DNA of 64,000 nucleotides from Melioribacter sp051488665 (GTDB lineage Bacteria > Bacteroidota > Ignavibacteria > Ignavibacteriales > Melioribacteraceae): positions 44,215-108,214 of the forward strand of contig NZ_JBPSEG010000011.1 of NCBI RefSeq assembly GCF_051488665.1, read 5' to 3'. Under the pieces are notes generated by a model that did not search any database, was not told the origin of the DNA, and was given only the letters and a program-made list of their open reading frames with translations. The translations under genes and the position numbers were made by a program. This document shows, piece after piece, positions 17,601 to 25,106 of this stretch (the first letter of the stretch is position 1; the number at the start of each line of letters is the position of its first letter).

Positions 17601-18133
17601 AGATCGTCGGACAATTTTCCGCTTAACTGCAGTCTGAGCCCGCTGTTCAATGTAAAGTCCCTGTTGGTGCCGATTGTAAAGCCTCTTATAATCGATCCGC
17701 TCTTGTTGATCTCCCTTCCGAAAATCGATTCCGCCGACAATGTTTTGGATAAAGGCTCTACTGCAATTAATGTGTCTTTCGCGCTATCGTCGTATTTGAA
17801 AACCGGAGTTTGGCGGCGATATTCTTTTTTCAAAGAAACCGCCGTCGAGGAATAACGAATTATTAATGTATCCCCGATATTATAACGCGTAATATCGTTA
17901 AGTTTGAACTCGCCTTTTCTGTAAGAAATCGTATATTCGTTTTTATCGAGCGGCTTGCCGTTAATTAAAATTAATTCGGAAAACGGAATTATATTAAGCG
18001 AAGAGATTTTGTAATTGTTTTTTAAACTGACCCGGAATGTATCCGATACCGTTGCCGATTGCGCGTAGAGATTCCACCCGCTCAGAAGCAACGGCAAAAG
18101 TGCGATAAGTTTTTTCGGTAATCTTAATTTCAT
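14681..18133 (-). CDS. Large outer-membrane/surface protein of unknown function
   Basis: 1150 residues with a clear signal peptide (MKLRLPKKLIALLPLLLSG, cleavage about WNLYAQS). After a short beta-rich domain, a region reading GSIIRGFTIGTNRDFTLNSG, LQLSGKLSDDLELIAALTDE and STPIQPEGNTQTLDEIDKVF follows, a pattern I associate with large Bacteroidota/Ignavibacteria outer-membrane proteins. It then shows hundreds of residues of alternating aromatic and polar residues, as in a beta barrel, and ends with an aromatic (Phe). No T9SS sorting domain, no TonB box and no enzyme motif are seen. It lies 33 bases after two MacB-like permeases, so it may be the outer-membrane partner of that transporter or be exported by it. 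Function unknown. Confidence 0.75.
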   Translation of the reverse strand: MKLRLPKKLIALLPLLLSGWNLYAQSATVSDTFRVSLKNNYKISSLNIIPFSELILINGKPLDKNEYTISYRKGEFKLNDITRYNIGDTLIIRYSSTAVSLKKEYRRQTPVFKYDDSAKDTLIAVEPLSKTLSAESIFGREINKSGSIIRGFTIGTNRDFTLNSGLRLQLSGKLSDDLELIAALTDESTPIQPEGNTQTLDEIDKVFIELRHRNFTGTFGDIDFIDNSSQFSRVTKKLQGFKTEIRSDDGTVKGNLVIAGARGKFNSLDFFGSDGDQGPYRLTGQNNERNVIIIAGSEKVFLDGIEMARGENYDYIIDYSNATITFTPKRIITSASRIHVDYEYTDLNYSRNFMGVNINSKAFDDRLAVGISYYREADNQDSPVELSLTDDDLNILRNAGDSRVNAYKSGVRLAETDSAGNVKGIYAKRDTVINGELFEYYFYAPGGDSSLYNVSFSYVGEAKGDYVKRGLGNYRYAGPGKGNYMPLIYLPLPELKQVTVLSAVSDLGMGINLKLELSGSSYDQNRFSSLDDNDNYGYARLVELEIKPRDFKLYDINLGNIGLSFKERFIDNRYTTLDRINDVEFNRYYNLESTQKGNQLLREAGIVYKPGEKITLNSSYGFLKQGNNFKSNRFFGNAIITDEKNYTIDYTLDYVSSRNGSLNSMWNRQNGNAFYKIYNFRPGIDLLFEKKEEQVSDSLINSSYEYREAAPFIEFISGAFNIKGGYSVREEFAARNNRLIKQSEADIKQLTLEYNGASFLNSSLNLSLRNKKYTDEFLAEGFTNSETFLLLSKNRFNFFERAVSGDIYYQVSTEQSAKYEKVFVKVNTGYGNYIYLGDLNNNGIADESEFELTSYDGEFILITVPTEERFPVIDLKSNVRLRIDFSKFRDGFFGKYLKPVSTETYWRVDENSRDRNRSNIYLFKLSEFLNDSTTINGAQFFQQDLDLFKNRSDFSIRLRYLERKSLNQYSNGVEKGYLKERSVRLRFRMLKELSNQSEYLNQADNYIAPPITKRSRNIRRDELSTNFSYKPARKVEVGFKISTGRSTDYYPESPTIIDDNSQTIQFNYSFLNLGRLRIEFERIEINANTNENNIPFEILKGNIVGKNYFCRTYFDYRITNYIQTTVNYEARIYGKRRVIHSMRAEARAYF

Positions 18134-18166
18134 GACAAGGTAAAGACAAACGATATCACCTCGTGA

Positions 18167-19396
18167 TTATTCGTAGCGAAGCGCTTCTATCGGGTCGAGA
18201 TTGGCTGCCTTCATAGCAGGATAAACTCCGAAGACAACGCCGACGACGGTTGTAATAATCAGACCGATTACAATCCAGTCGATCGGAAGTATAAGCGAAA
18301 CGCTCAAATAGAGAGCTACAATGTTTCCGCCTATCAAACCGAGCGCAATTCCGATCAAACCGCCGAACCAGCTGAGAGCGACTGCTTCTATAACAAATTG
18401 CGTTAGAATATTCTTTTTCTGCGCTCCCACGGCTTTACGGATTCCGATTTCCTTCGTTCTTTCGGTAACGCTTACAAGCATAATATTCATAATACCGACT
18501 CCCGCCGCAATCAACGCAATAAACGCTATAACTGCCGCGCCTAACCGGAAATATTTTGTCAATTCGTTGAACTGTTCCGTCAACTGATCGTTTGTGACAA
18601 TTTCAAAATCATTATCCTCACCGGGAGCTACTCCGCGTATTAACCTGAGAGCTCCGATTACTTCATCCATCGTTTCCTGAATCAAATCTTTGCTCGGAGC
18701 CATTATAAGAAACGACGCCGACCTTTCCCGTCCGAAATATTTCTGAAAAACAGGCAGCGGAATACATACGAAATTATCCTGCGACTGCCCGAGCACAGTG
18801 CCGCGTTTTGCAAACGTACCGATAACTTCGAATTCGAATTTATCGACCCGTATAGTTTGTCCGACCGGACTTATATTCTTGAACAACTTATCAACAACGT
18901 CGTGCCCGAGCACCGCCACCGGACGGCTCAATTCAACATCGGCATTGGTATACATTCTGCCGTCTTCCATTTCAAGATCGAGCGCAACAAAATAATCGAC
19001 GTTAGTGCCGGCTACATAAACAGTAGGATTGGTCTTTTCGTTACGAAAACGGACAACCCTTCCTGTAGCGTTAAGCACAATGCCAACCGCTGCGGGTAGT
19101 TCCGTCATTTCCCTCAGTTTTTCGCCTTCATAAGGAGTTAAATCTTTTCTGTTTCTGTATTGTCTTCTCGCATGAGGACCTCCCGCCTGAAAAGCGGGAT
19201 ATTTCTGGACAAAAAAGTTATTGGCGCCGATTTCATTAAATGCGTCGACAATATTCTGCTGAATTGCGCTGATTGCCGTCATAACGATTATAATCGAAAA
19301 CAGTCCGATTGCAATTCCCAGAAGAGTTAAAAAAGATCTGAGTTTGCTTCCGATGATCGATTGATACGCCAGTTTAATGCTTTCCAGTATAAGCAT
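18167..19396 (-). CDS. MacB-like ABC transporter permease (FtsX domain), second of pair
   Basis: 409-residue permease with one N-terminal membrane segment (about 21-43, FLTLLGIAIGLFSIIIVMTA), a large periplasmic MacB_PCD domain, and a C-terminal FtsX unit of three membrane segments (GAAVIAFIALIAAGVGIMNI, then VTERTKEIGIRKAVGA, the coupling region). It ends NLDPIEALRYE, the typical end of this family. The ATG overlaps the stop of the previous permease by one base. Such proteins export large molecules or move outer-membrane material mechanically, with a separate ATPase. Neither that ATPase nor a MacA-like adaptor is found next to the pair. Confidence 0.93.
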   Translation of the reverse strand: MLILESIKLAYQSIIGSKLRSFLTLLGIAIGLFSIIIVMTAISAIQQNIVDAFNEIGANNFFVQKYPAFQAGGPHARRQYRNRKDLTPYEGEKLREMTELPAAVGIVLNATGRVVRFRNEKTNPTVYVAGTNVDYFVALDLEMEDGRMYTNADVELSRPVAVLGHDVVDKLFKNISPVGQTIRVDKFEFEVIGTFAKRGTVLGQSQDNFVCIPLPVFQKYFGRERSASFLIMAPSKDLIQETMDEVIGALRLIRGVAPGEDNDFEIVTNDQLTEQFNELTKYFRLGAAVIAFIALIAAGVGIMNIMLVSVTERTKEIGIRKAVGAQKKNILTQFVIEAVALSWFGGLIGIALGLIGGNIVALYLSVSLILPIDWIVIGLIITTVVGVVFGVYPAMKAANLDPIEALRYE

Positions 19397-20631
19397 TATT
19401 CATACCTCAACGAATCGACAGGATTCAAACGCGAAGCCTTCCATGCAGGCACAAATCCGGAAATAATACCGACCAGCGCCGAAATCAAAAGCGAAATAAA
19501 TACAATATGAATAGGAAGAGATGTCGGTAAAAATTGATTAATCACGAGACTCAGCGGATATGAAAGAATAATTCCGATAATTCCTCCGATCATACAAATT
19601 ACAGCCGCTTCGGTTAAAAACTGCAACAGAATCGACCATGTTCTTGCGCCGATAGCTTTTCGAATTCCGATCTCCTTAGTCCTTTCGGTTACCGACACAA
19701 ACATTATGTTCATAATACCGATTGCCCCGACGAAAAGGGAAAGAGCCGTAATAACAATACCGGCTATTGCGACAACACCGACCGTCTGGTCGTACATTTG
19801 TTTGAAAGCTTCCTGTTGATTGATGGCAAAATCTTCCGGTTTACCCGGAGGGACTTTACGGATTACGCGCATTGCGGCTATAATTTCTTCTTTGGCGTCT
19901 TCAAGTCTCTCTACGTTACCGATTTTAATGTCGATTCGCATTCGATTGCGCGCTTGTCCGACGGCGGCTTCAAACGCTTTGAATGGAATTATTACCTGTC
20001 CGTCCAAACTGAAGGCTCCCAGAAAACCGCTTCCCTGTTTTTCAATTATTCCGATAACTTTAAACGGTATATTATTAATACGGATTTCTCTTCCGATAGG
20101 ACTTATGTCGGGAAATAATTCGTTCTGAATATCTTTGCCGATAATACAAACGCGCCGCCCGGCTTTAGCCTCCCATTCGTTCATAAATCTGCCTTCCTCC
20201 AGAATAATCTGACTGGTACGGGCATATTCCTGCGTGGTGCCGATTATCATAGCGGATTCAACGGTTCTGTTTTTTCTTTTTACGGAGGCGCCGAAAGTTC
20301 TCTTTGTGGGAGCCATTGCTTCGTAATTTTTTAGTACGGTTCTGAGTTTTTCGTACTGTTCGTAAGTGATGTCTTTGCGGTTCCTGTAGAGGCGCCAGTC
20401 GTTCATGGCAAACCAGGGGAATTTATCGACATATAAAACGTCGCTTCCGAACGACGAAATCGAACTCATGAAGGCTTCCCTCAATCCCACAATAGCAGTC
20501 GACATTGTCGTTACAGCTACAATTCCGATTATAATACCGAGGGTTGTCAATACGGAACGCATTTTATTTGCCCGAATTGCCCTCAATGAAATTAACAGAA
20601 TTTCTTTAAACTCTATAAAGAATCTTTTCAT
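19396..20631 (-). CDS. MacB-like ABC transporter permease (FtsX domain), first of pair
   Basis: 411 residues, same layout as its neighbour: N-terminal membrane segment (VLTTLGIIIGIVAVTTM), periplasmic MacB_PCD domain containing a DWRLYRNRKDI segment parallel to YRNRKDL of the partner, and a C-terminal FtsX domain with VTERTKEIGIRKAIGA, ending RLNPVDSLRYE. The two genes are diverged paralogues that probably form a heterodimer. It is first in a long minus-strand operon that continues with the large outer-membrane protein. The ATPase must come from elsewhere. Confidence 0.92.
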   Translation of the reverse strand: MKRFFIEFKEILLISLRAIRANKMRSVLTTLGIIIGIVAVTTMSTAIVGLREAFMSSISSFGSDVLYVDKFPWFAMNDWRLYRNRKDITYEQYEKLRTVLKNYEAMAPTKRTFGASVKRKNRTVESAMIIGTTQEYARTSQIILEEGRFMNEWEAKAGRRVCIIGKDIQNELFPDISPIGREIRINNIPFKVIGIIEKQGSGFLGAFSLDGQVIIPFKAFEAAVGQARNRMRIDIKIGNVERLEDAKEEIIAAMRVIRKVPPGKPEDFAINQQEAFKQMYDQTVGVVAIAGIVITALSLFVGAIGIMNIMFVSVTERTKEIGIRKAIGARTWSILLQFLTEAAVICMIGGIIGIILSYPLSLVINQFLPTSLPIHIVFISLLISALVGIISGFVPAWKASRLNPVDSLRYE

Positions 20632-20746
20632 ATGCCGGTTGATTTATCGGTATTAATATAAAAGTTTAATTTTAATAAAAAAAATAAATTGTAGAATTAC
20701 GTTCTATCGATTGAACAGACAGGAAATAAAAATAGTTTAAAAATTC

Positions 20747-20760
20747 CGCAGTTTTCTGCG
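20747..20760 (-). terminator. Weak hairpin after the GH28 gene
   Basis: CGCAG TTTT CTGCG stem-loop, 39 bases past the GH28 stop; on the minus strand it is followed by GAATTTTTAAAC, a T-rich tail. It is short, but in the right place to end the GH28 transcript before the MacB operon. Confidence 0.4.
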
Positions 20761-20798
20761 TAATTTTGCTCCTTACATAATGCCCTCTTAAAGTCAAC

Positions 20799-22190
20799 TT
20801 AATTTATCTGTGTACCGTTAATTTTAACGTTTTTCAAAATAAGATTAATCGTATTCGAAATCGAATTTTCTTTTTCCACACCTTTAAAATCGCAGTTGAT
20901 AATTTCTACATTCTCAATCGGCGATTCTTTCAGTCCCAAAAACTCCAGTGCGTATTCGCTCTTTTGGCTGGTAACATTTTCAACACGTATGTTTCTGAAT
21001 TTAGGCGGAAATTCGCGCGGTCCGATTTCTTTCGGATCGTAAAACATATTCAACCGGACGATTGCATTGCTTACCTCGCCCACTTCGATATTTCTCACGT
21101 AAATATGTTCAACCACTCCGCCGCGAATTGTATTTGATTTAATTCTCAGCATCCTGTCGAGATTCGGGCTGTCCATTTTACACTCTTCCGCAAACACAAA
21201 ACTGCAGCCGCCGGAAATTTCGCTTCCGATCACAACTCCGCCGTGCCCGTCTTTCATAGTGCAATTTCGAATAATAATATTTTCACTCGGAGCGTTAATT
21301 CTCCTGCCATCGTTGTTTCTGCCAGATTTAATTGCTATACAATCGTCGCCGTTATCGAAATAACATCCTTCGATCAAAACGTTTTTGCACGATTCCGGGT
21401 CGCATCCGTCGTTGTTGGGACCGTGACCGATTGTTTTAACGTTGCGGATAATGATATTTTCGGAAAGCGCCGGGTGCAAAAACCACATTGGCGAATTTTT
21501 GAAAGTTACTCCTTCAATCAGAATATTCTTTGAACTATAGAATTGAACAAAATTTGGACGCAGATAATGTCCTTCGCCAAAGATGCGTTTTTCGACGGGA
21601 ACATTATTATTATTCATTTCAAAAAGTCGAGGTCTGCTGTTCGGGTTATTTTGAGTTTCATCGTCTTCCGGATTTTTTCTGCCTTTCCATTTCCACCAAT
21701 TTTCGTCGGAAGCCATACCGTCAAAAATACCTTCGCCCGTTATCGCCACATTTTCCACTTCGTAACCGTAGATCAAAGGCGAATAGTTATAACATTCCAC
21801 GCCTTCCCAACGAGTAAAAACAACGGGCAAATAATCTTTTGGATTTGTACTGAATAACACAACCGCATTTTTCTCCAGATGCAGATTAATATTGCTCTTA
21901 AAATGAATAGGACCGTTGCATTTATAAACGCCTTCGGGAATTATAATTTTGCCGCCGCCCGATTTGCTGCATTCTTCGATTGCTTTGTCGAGCGCGGGTT
22001 TAATATTTTCGGATAACGAAGCTTTACCGGCGTAATCCGTAATTTTGAAAACTCTTCCCGGTATTTCAGGTTCATGAATATGCTTTAGTATTTCATCGGC
22101 TTTTTTCCAGGGGTCGTTTAAAGTCTGCGAACCGATAAAAAGCGGCAAAAAAAATACAAAAATGCCTATGTAAAATTTCATACATTTCAT
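20799..22190 (-). CDS. Glycoside hydrolase family 28 (polygalacturonase-type), exported
   Basis: 463 residues, with a signal peptide (IGIFVFFLPLFIGS). Parallel beta-helix enzyme acting on galacturonan or rhamnogalacturonan. GH28 catalytic pieces are all present: NNDGCDPESC (Asp261, Asp264), GDDCIAIKSG (Asp282, Asp283), GHGG (His316) and RIKS near residue 344. Substrate may be unsaturated or short pectic oligomers, since many Bacteroidota GH28 enzymes are exo-acting; this is inference. ATG 22190 is used, with ATG 22181 an in-frame alternative. It follows the LacI regulator gene by 27 bases and likely shares its transcript, so the regulator and enzyme may be co-controlled. Confidence 0.93.
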   Translation of the reverse strand: MKCMKFYIGIFVFFLPLFIGSQTLNDPWKKADEILKHIHEPEIPGRVFKITDYAGKASLSENIKPALDKAIEECSKSGGGKIIIPEGVYKCNGPIHFKSNINLHLEKNAVVLFSTNPKDYLPVVFTRWEGVECYNYSPLIYGYEVENVAITGEGIFDGMASDENWWKWKGRKNPEDDETQNNPNSRPRLFEMNNNNVPVEKRIFGEGHYLRPNFVQFYSSKNILIEGVTFKNSPMWFLHPALSENIIIRNVKTIGHGPNNDGCDPESCKNVLIEGCYFDNGDDCIAIKSGRNNDGRRINAPSENIIIRNCTMKDGHGGVVIGSEISGGCSFVFAEECKMDSPNLDRMLRIKSNTIRGGVVEHIYVRNIEVGEVSNAIVRLNMFYDPKEIGPREFPPKFRNIRVENVTSQKSEYALEFLGLKESPIENVEIINCDFKGVEKENSISNTINLILKNVKINGTQIN

Positions 22191-22217
22191 AAAGATCTCT
22201 AACTATTGATTATGAAA

Positions 22218-23246
22218 TTATTTTTCGTTACAGCTGATACAAGTGCCTCTCAGTATTAATTCCGACTCGACGGTTATCTTTTTCGAAGTTTCGTCGGTTT
22301 TTTTGTCGATTAAGTCGAAAATCAGGTTCATGGCATTTTCAGCGATTAATTTTGTAGGTTGGTCAACGCAGCTAAGCGGCGGCGACAAAAATTTTTGAAT
22401 CCGCGCATTTCCGAAACAAATGACGTCGATGTCGTCAGGTATTTTGTAGCCGACTTCATTTGCAGCCATATAAACGCCCAGCGCAACAGGATAAGTAACC
22501 GTAAAAATCAATTTAGGCAGATTATTTTTGAGATATAATTCCATAAACGATCTGTAACCGTATTCCTCGCCAAAGCCTCCTTCAATCACCCAATCGGGAT
22601 TAATTTCGACGCCATACTTATTCATCGCATCCTGAAAGCCCATTAAACGCTCCCTGCCGATATTAATATCCGTATAACCGGCAAAGTGCCCGATTTTACG
22701 GTAGCCCAATTTAATGGCGTGTTCAATGGCTTTGAAAGCGCCTCCTCTGTCGTTTACCACAACGGAATAAATATTTTCCATTTCGGGGATACGGTCGATA
22801 AAAACAATCGGTACGTTTCTGTTTTTTACGAGTTCGAAAATTTCATAGTTCTTCGTTTCCTGAGTTATCGAAACGATTATTCCGTCGACTTTCATCGAAA
22901 GGAGCGTTTGAATCTGTCGTTTTTCAATTTCCGCGTTTTCCTGAGAAACGGTCAAAATTATGTCGTAATTTTTTGAAAACGCCAATTGATAAACGTGCTC
23001 TATAATCGAACCGAAGAAAAAGTGAGCAATTTTGGGAACGACAAGACCGATAGTGTTCGATTTGCGGGCAGAAAGATTGCGAGCCATAATATTCGGAATA
23101 TACCCGAGCTGTTCCGCAGTTTGTTTAACAAGGTTAGTGGTTTCGGGTGAAATATCGGGGTGATTTCTGAGAGCCTTAGAAACCGTAACCGTAGAAACAT
23201 TGAGTTTCTTGGCAATATCGCTGAGTGTAACGGCTTTGTTTTTCAA
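22218..23246 (-). CDS. LacI-family transcriptional regulator
   Basis: 342 residues. N-terminal LacI helix-turn-helix (TLSDIAKKLNVSTVTVSKAL, about 7-26) with hinge helix (ARNLSARKSNTIGLVVP), then a periplasmic-binding-protein-like sugar domain with KLGYRKIGHFAGY and GFQDAMNKYG. It presumably senses a sugar released by the neighbouring GH28, GH27 or related enzymes and controls this polysaccharide locus. I looked for a typical CG-centred LacI palindrome upstream of the locus genes and did not find a convincing one. A terminator upstream (23295-23318) isolates it from the T9SS gene, so it has its own promoter in about 23247-23294. Confidence 0.95.
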   Translation of the reverse strand: MKNKAVTLSDIAKKLNVSTVTVSKALRNHPDISPETTNLVKQTAEQLGYIPNIMARNLSARKSNTIGLVVPKIAHFFFGSIIEHVYQLAFSKNYDIILTVSQENAEIEKRQIQTLLSMKVDGIIVSITQETKNYEIFELVKNRNVPIVFIDRIPEMENIYSVVVNDRGGAFKAIEHAIKLGYRKIGHFAGYTDINIGRERLMGFQDAMNKYGVEINPDWVIEGGFGEEYGYRSFMELYLKNNLPKLIFTVTYPVALGVYMAANEVGYKIPDDIDVICFGNARIQKFLSPPLSCVDQPTKLIAENAMNLIFDLIDKKTDETSKKITVESELILRGTCISCNEK

Positions 23247-23294
23247 TTCTTCAGACCAATTTTATTCGGAAAAATAACAAAATATAAATAAAAA

Positions 23295-23318
23295 CGGGAC
23301 TGCAATTTTGCAGTCCCG
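23295..23318 (-). terminator. Rho-independent terminator after the T9SS beta-helix gene
   Basis: Perfect 10-bp stem CGGGACTGCA / TGCAGTCCCG with loop ATTT; on the minus strand it is followed by TTTTTATTTATATTTTG. It lies 11 bases past the stop of the gene at 23330 and before the LacI gene. Confidence 0.9.
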
Positions 23319-23329
23319 CCGGTAATAAA

Positions 23330-25051
23330 TTACTTCAGAAGAATCATTTTCTTAGTAAGAACGAGATCGCTCGATTTCAACTGATAGAAATAGATACCCG
23401 ATGCGACAGAATTTCCGTAATTGTCTTTGCCGTTCCAGGTAATTGTGTGCGTACCAGCTGATTGTAATTCGTTATTGACCAATTTAGCTAATTCCTGACC
23501 GAGCGAATTGTAAACAGTAATCGTAACATTCGAAGCCTTCGGCAATTGATAACGAATATTCGTAGTCGGGTTAAACGGATTCGGGTAATTTTGTTCGAGT
23601 ACGAATTCGTTTTTGATTACCGGTTCGTCAGCCACGCCTACAGTTCCGCCTTTCGACCAGAGTTCTTTCAATTCGGGGAACCAGTTAAGATCGCCTGCAG
23701 GGAAGCCTTTAGCAGCTCCGGTATATGCCGGAGAGGAAGTCGAATACGACGCGTCAAATTCATTGACATAATACGTCAACGGACGTCTGTCCATATCCTG
23801 CGTTGCAGGATCCCAATAATCATTCGGCGTGTCTTTCGTCTTATTGGCTACCGTTACATAATATTCCATCATCCCTAACATCAAATCCGGCACGTTTGTC
23901 AATCCGGGATCGCTTATCATCGTAAAGGCATCGGCTGCTTTCGAACCCAATGCCGATTTTATGTAATTCGACAACGGTTCGCCTACGTCAATTTCAGGAT
24001 ATTTATCGAAGAACGACTGTCCCTCTGCGGTTACCGCATAATAGTTATGGTCTACTACCCATTGGGTCGTATCGTTCGGAGCGGCAAATATCCATGCCAT
24101 ACGGTTATTTCCATTGGCATACTGCTCGCCCGTGTTTGCCCATTCTGCCGTCCTCGTGGCATCCGTCGAGTCCTCGCCTGCGGCAAATGCATCGACAAAC
24201 AAGTTATTCGTTATCACTATCTCGTCGCCTACGTTACCCAACGACAATAATCCGTGAAAGCCCATGCCGTTGACAAACGTATTATGATCAAACAATCCGT
24301 AACCGATATTGCCCGTTCCAGCCAGCGGATTGCTGAAATTATAGTGACGGATCGGACGGTCAATATAATTTACAAACGTATTGTTTATCAATATCAACGA
24401 ATCGCACGTCGAGGCTCGTAAATCGATGCCTTTGCCGGCTCCGAAATTCGATACCGACAACGCGCCTAAATTTGCAAATATACAGACCTCTACTCGTATA
24501 GTTTTTGTAGAAGCTTCTGTTCTTAATACCTGCCCCGATACGTTCGAGAATATACAATTCTTTAGTGTGATCGAAGCTCCTTCTCCATCTGTCCTCAAAA
24601 ATGTTCCGCCTACGGTATACAATTGATCAAATACGCCGTTTGCCGGATCGTCGGCAGGTTCATAATATCCCGTTATTGCTATATCCTCTAATATTATATC
24701 TCCGCCTCTTGTCCTCAATAAATATCCCGGAGGATTCTGTGGATTGTCGCCCGTACCGGTGGGATATTGATATATTATCGCTTTCTGACCATTGGACGAC
24801 CGCATACGGAACGTATACTCCTTCTCCACATAAAATGATTCCGTATTATAATAAATCTTCCCCCCCTCTAATTCGTATACTCTGCCTTCGGGTATTCCGC
24901 CGTTTGCTGTCGTATCGGCGCGTATCTGCGCTATCAAATACGACTCCGGAGTGCCGTCAAACGGCTTCAAACGGAGTACGTTTTGCGGGTAGGCGTACCC
25001 GGCAAGAAATATCAGCAGCAGAAAAAGACTCAGTTGCTTTTTGGTTATCAT
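23330..25051 (-). CDS. T9SS-exported parallel beta-helix-type protein, PUL-associated
   Basis: 573 residues: signal peptide (LSLFLLLIFLAGYAYPQ), a long repetitive right-handed beta-helix-like region of short N-rich turns (ITLKNCIFSNVSG, LILINNTFVNYI, IVITNNLFVDAF), a short domain with AGDLNWFPELKE, and a T9SS type A sorting domain beginning NYPNPFNPTTNIRY and ending KKMILLK. It resembles the surface glycan-binding beta-helix proteins (DUF4957/DUF5123 type) found in pectin loci of Bacteroidota. No pectate-lyase catalytic Asp/Arg cluster is evident, so binding rather than cleavage is more likely. It sits 55 bases after the TonB receptor. The protein at 45103-47655 has the same features and the same place beside a receptor. 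Confidence 0.88.
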   Translation of the reverse strand: MITKKQLSLFLLLIFLAGYAYPQNVLRLKPFDGTPESYLIAQIRADTTANGGIPEGRVYELEGGKIYYNTESFYVEKEYTFRMRSSNGQKAIIYQYPTGTGDNPQNPPGYLLRTRGGDIILEDIAITGYYEPADDPANGVFDQLYTVGGTFLRTDGEGASITLKNCIFSNVSGQVLRTEASTKTIRVEVCIFANLGALSVSNFGAGKGIDLRASTCDSLILINNTFVNYIDRPIRHYNFSNPLAGTGNIGYGLFDHNTFVNGMGFHGLLSLGNVGDEIVITNNLFVDAFAAGEDSTDATRTAEWANTGEQYANGNNRMAWIFAAPNDTTQWVVDHNYYAVTAEGQSFFDKYPEIDVGEPLSNYIKSALGSKAADAFTMISDPGLTNVPDLMLGMMEYYVTVANKTKDTPNDYWDPATQDMDRRPLTYYVNEFDASYSTSSPAYTGAAKGFPAGDLNWFPELKELWSKGGTVGVADEPVIKNEFVLEQNYPNPFNPTTNIRYQLPKASNVTITVYNSLGQELAKLVNNELQSAGTHTITWNGKDNYGNSVASGIYFYQLKSSDLVLTKKMILLK

Positions 25052-25106
25052 GTTGCCTCCTATTATTATTGATAATTACTGAGTTAGACCTCAGTTAAAT
25101 TTATAA

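Noticed and set aside
20632..20798. ATPase or adaptor gene for the MacB-like pair
   Set aside because: The gap is 167 bases, AT-rich, with only a small hairpin and no coding frame.
23330..25051. Pectate lyase or active polysaccharide lyase
   Set aside because: The fold looks like a parallel beta helix, but I could not find the Asp cluster and Arg of active lyases; a binding role is the safer reading.
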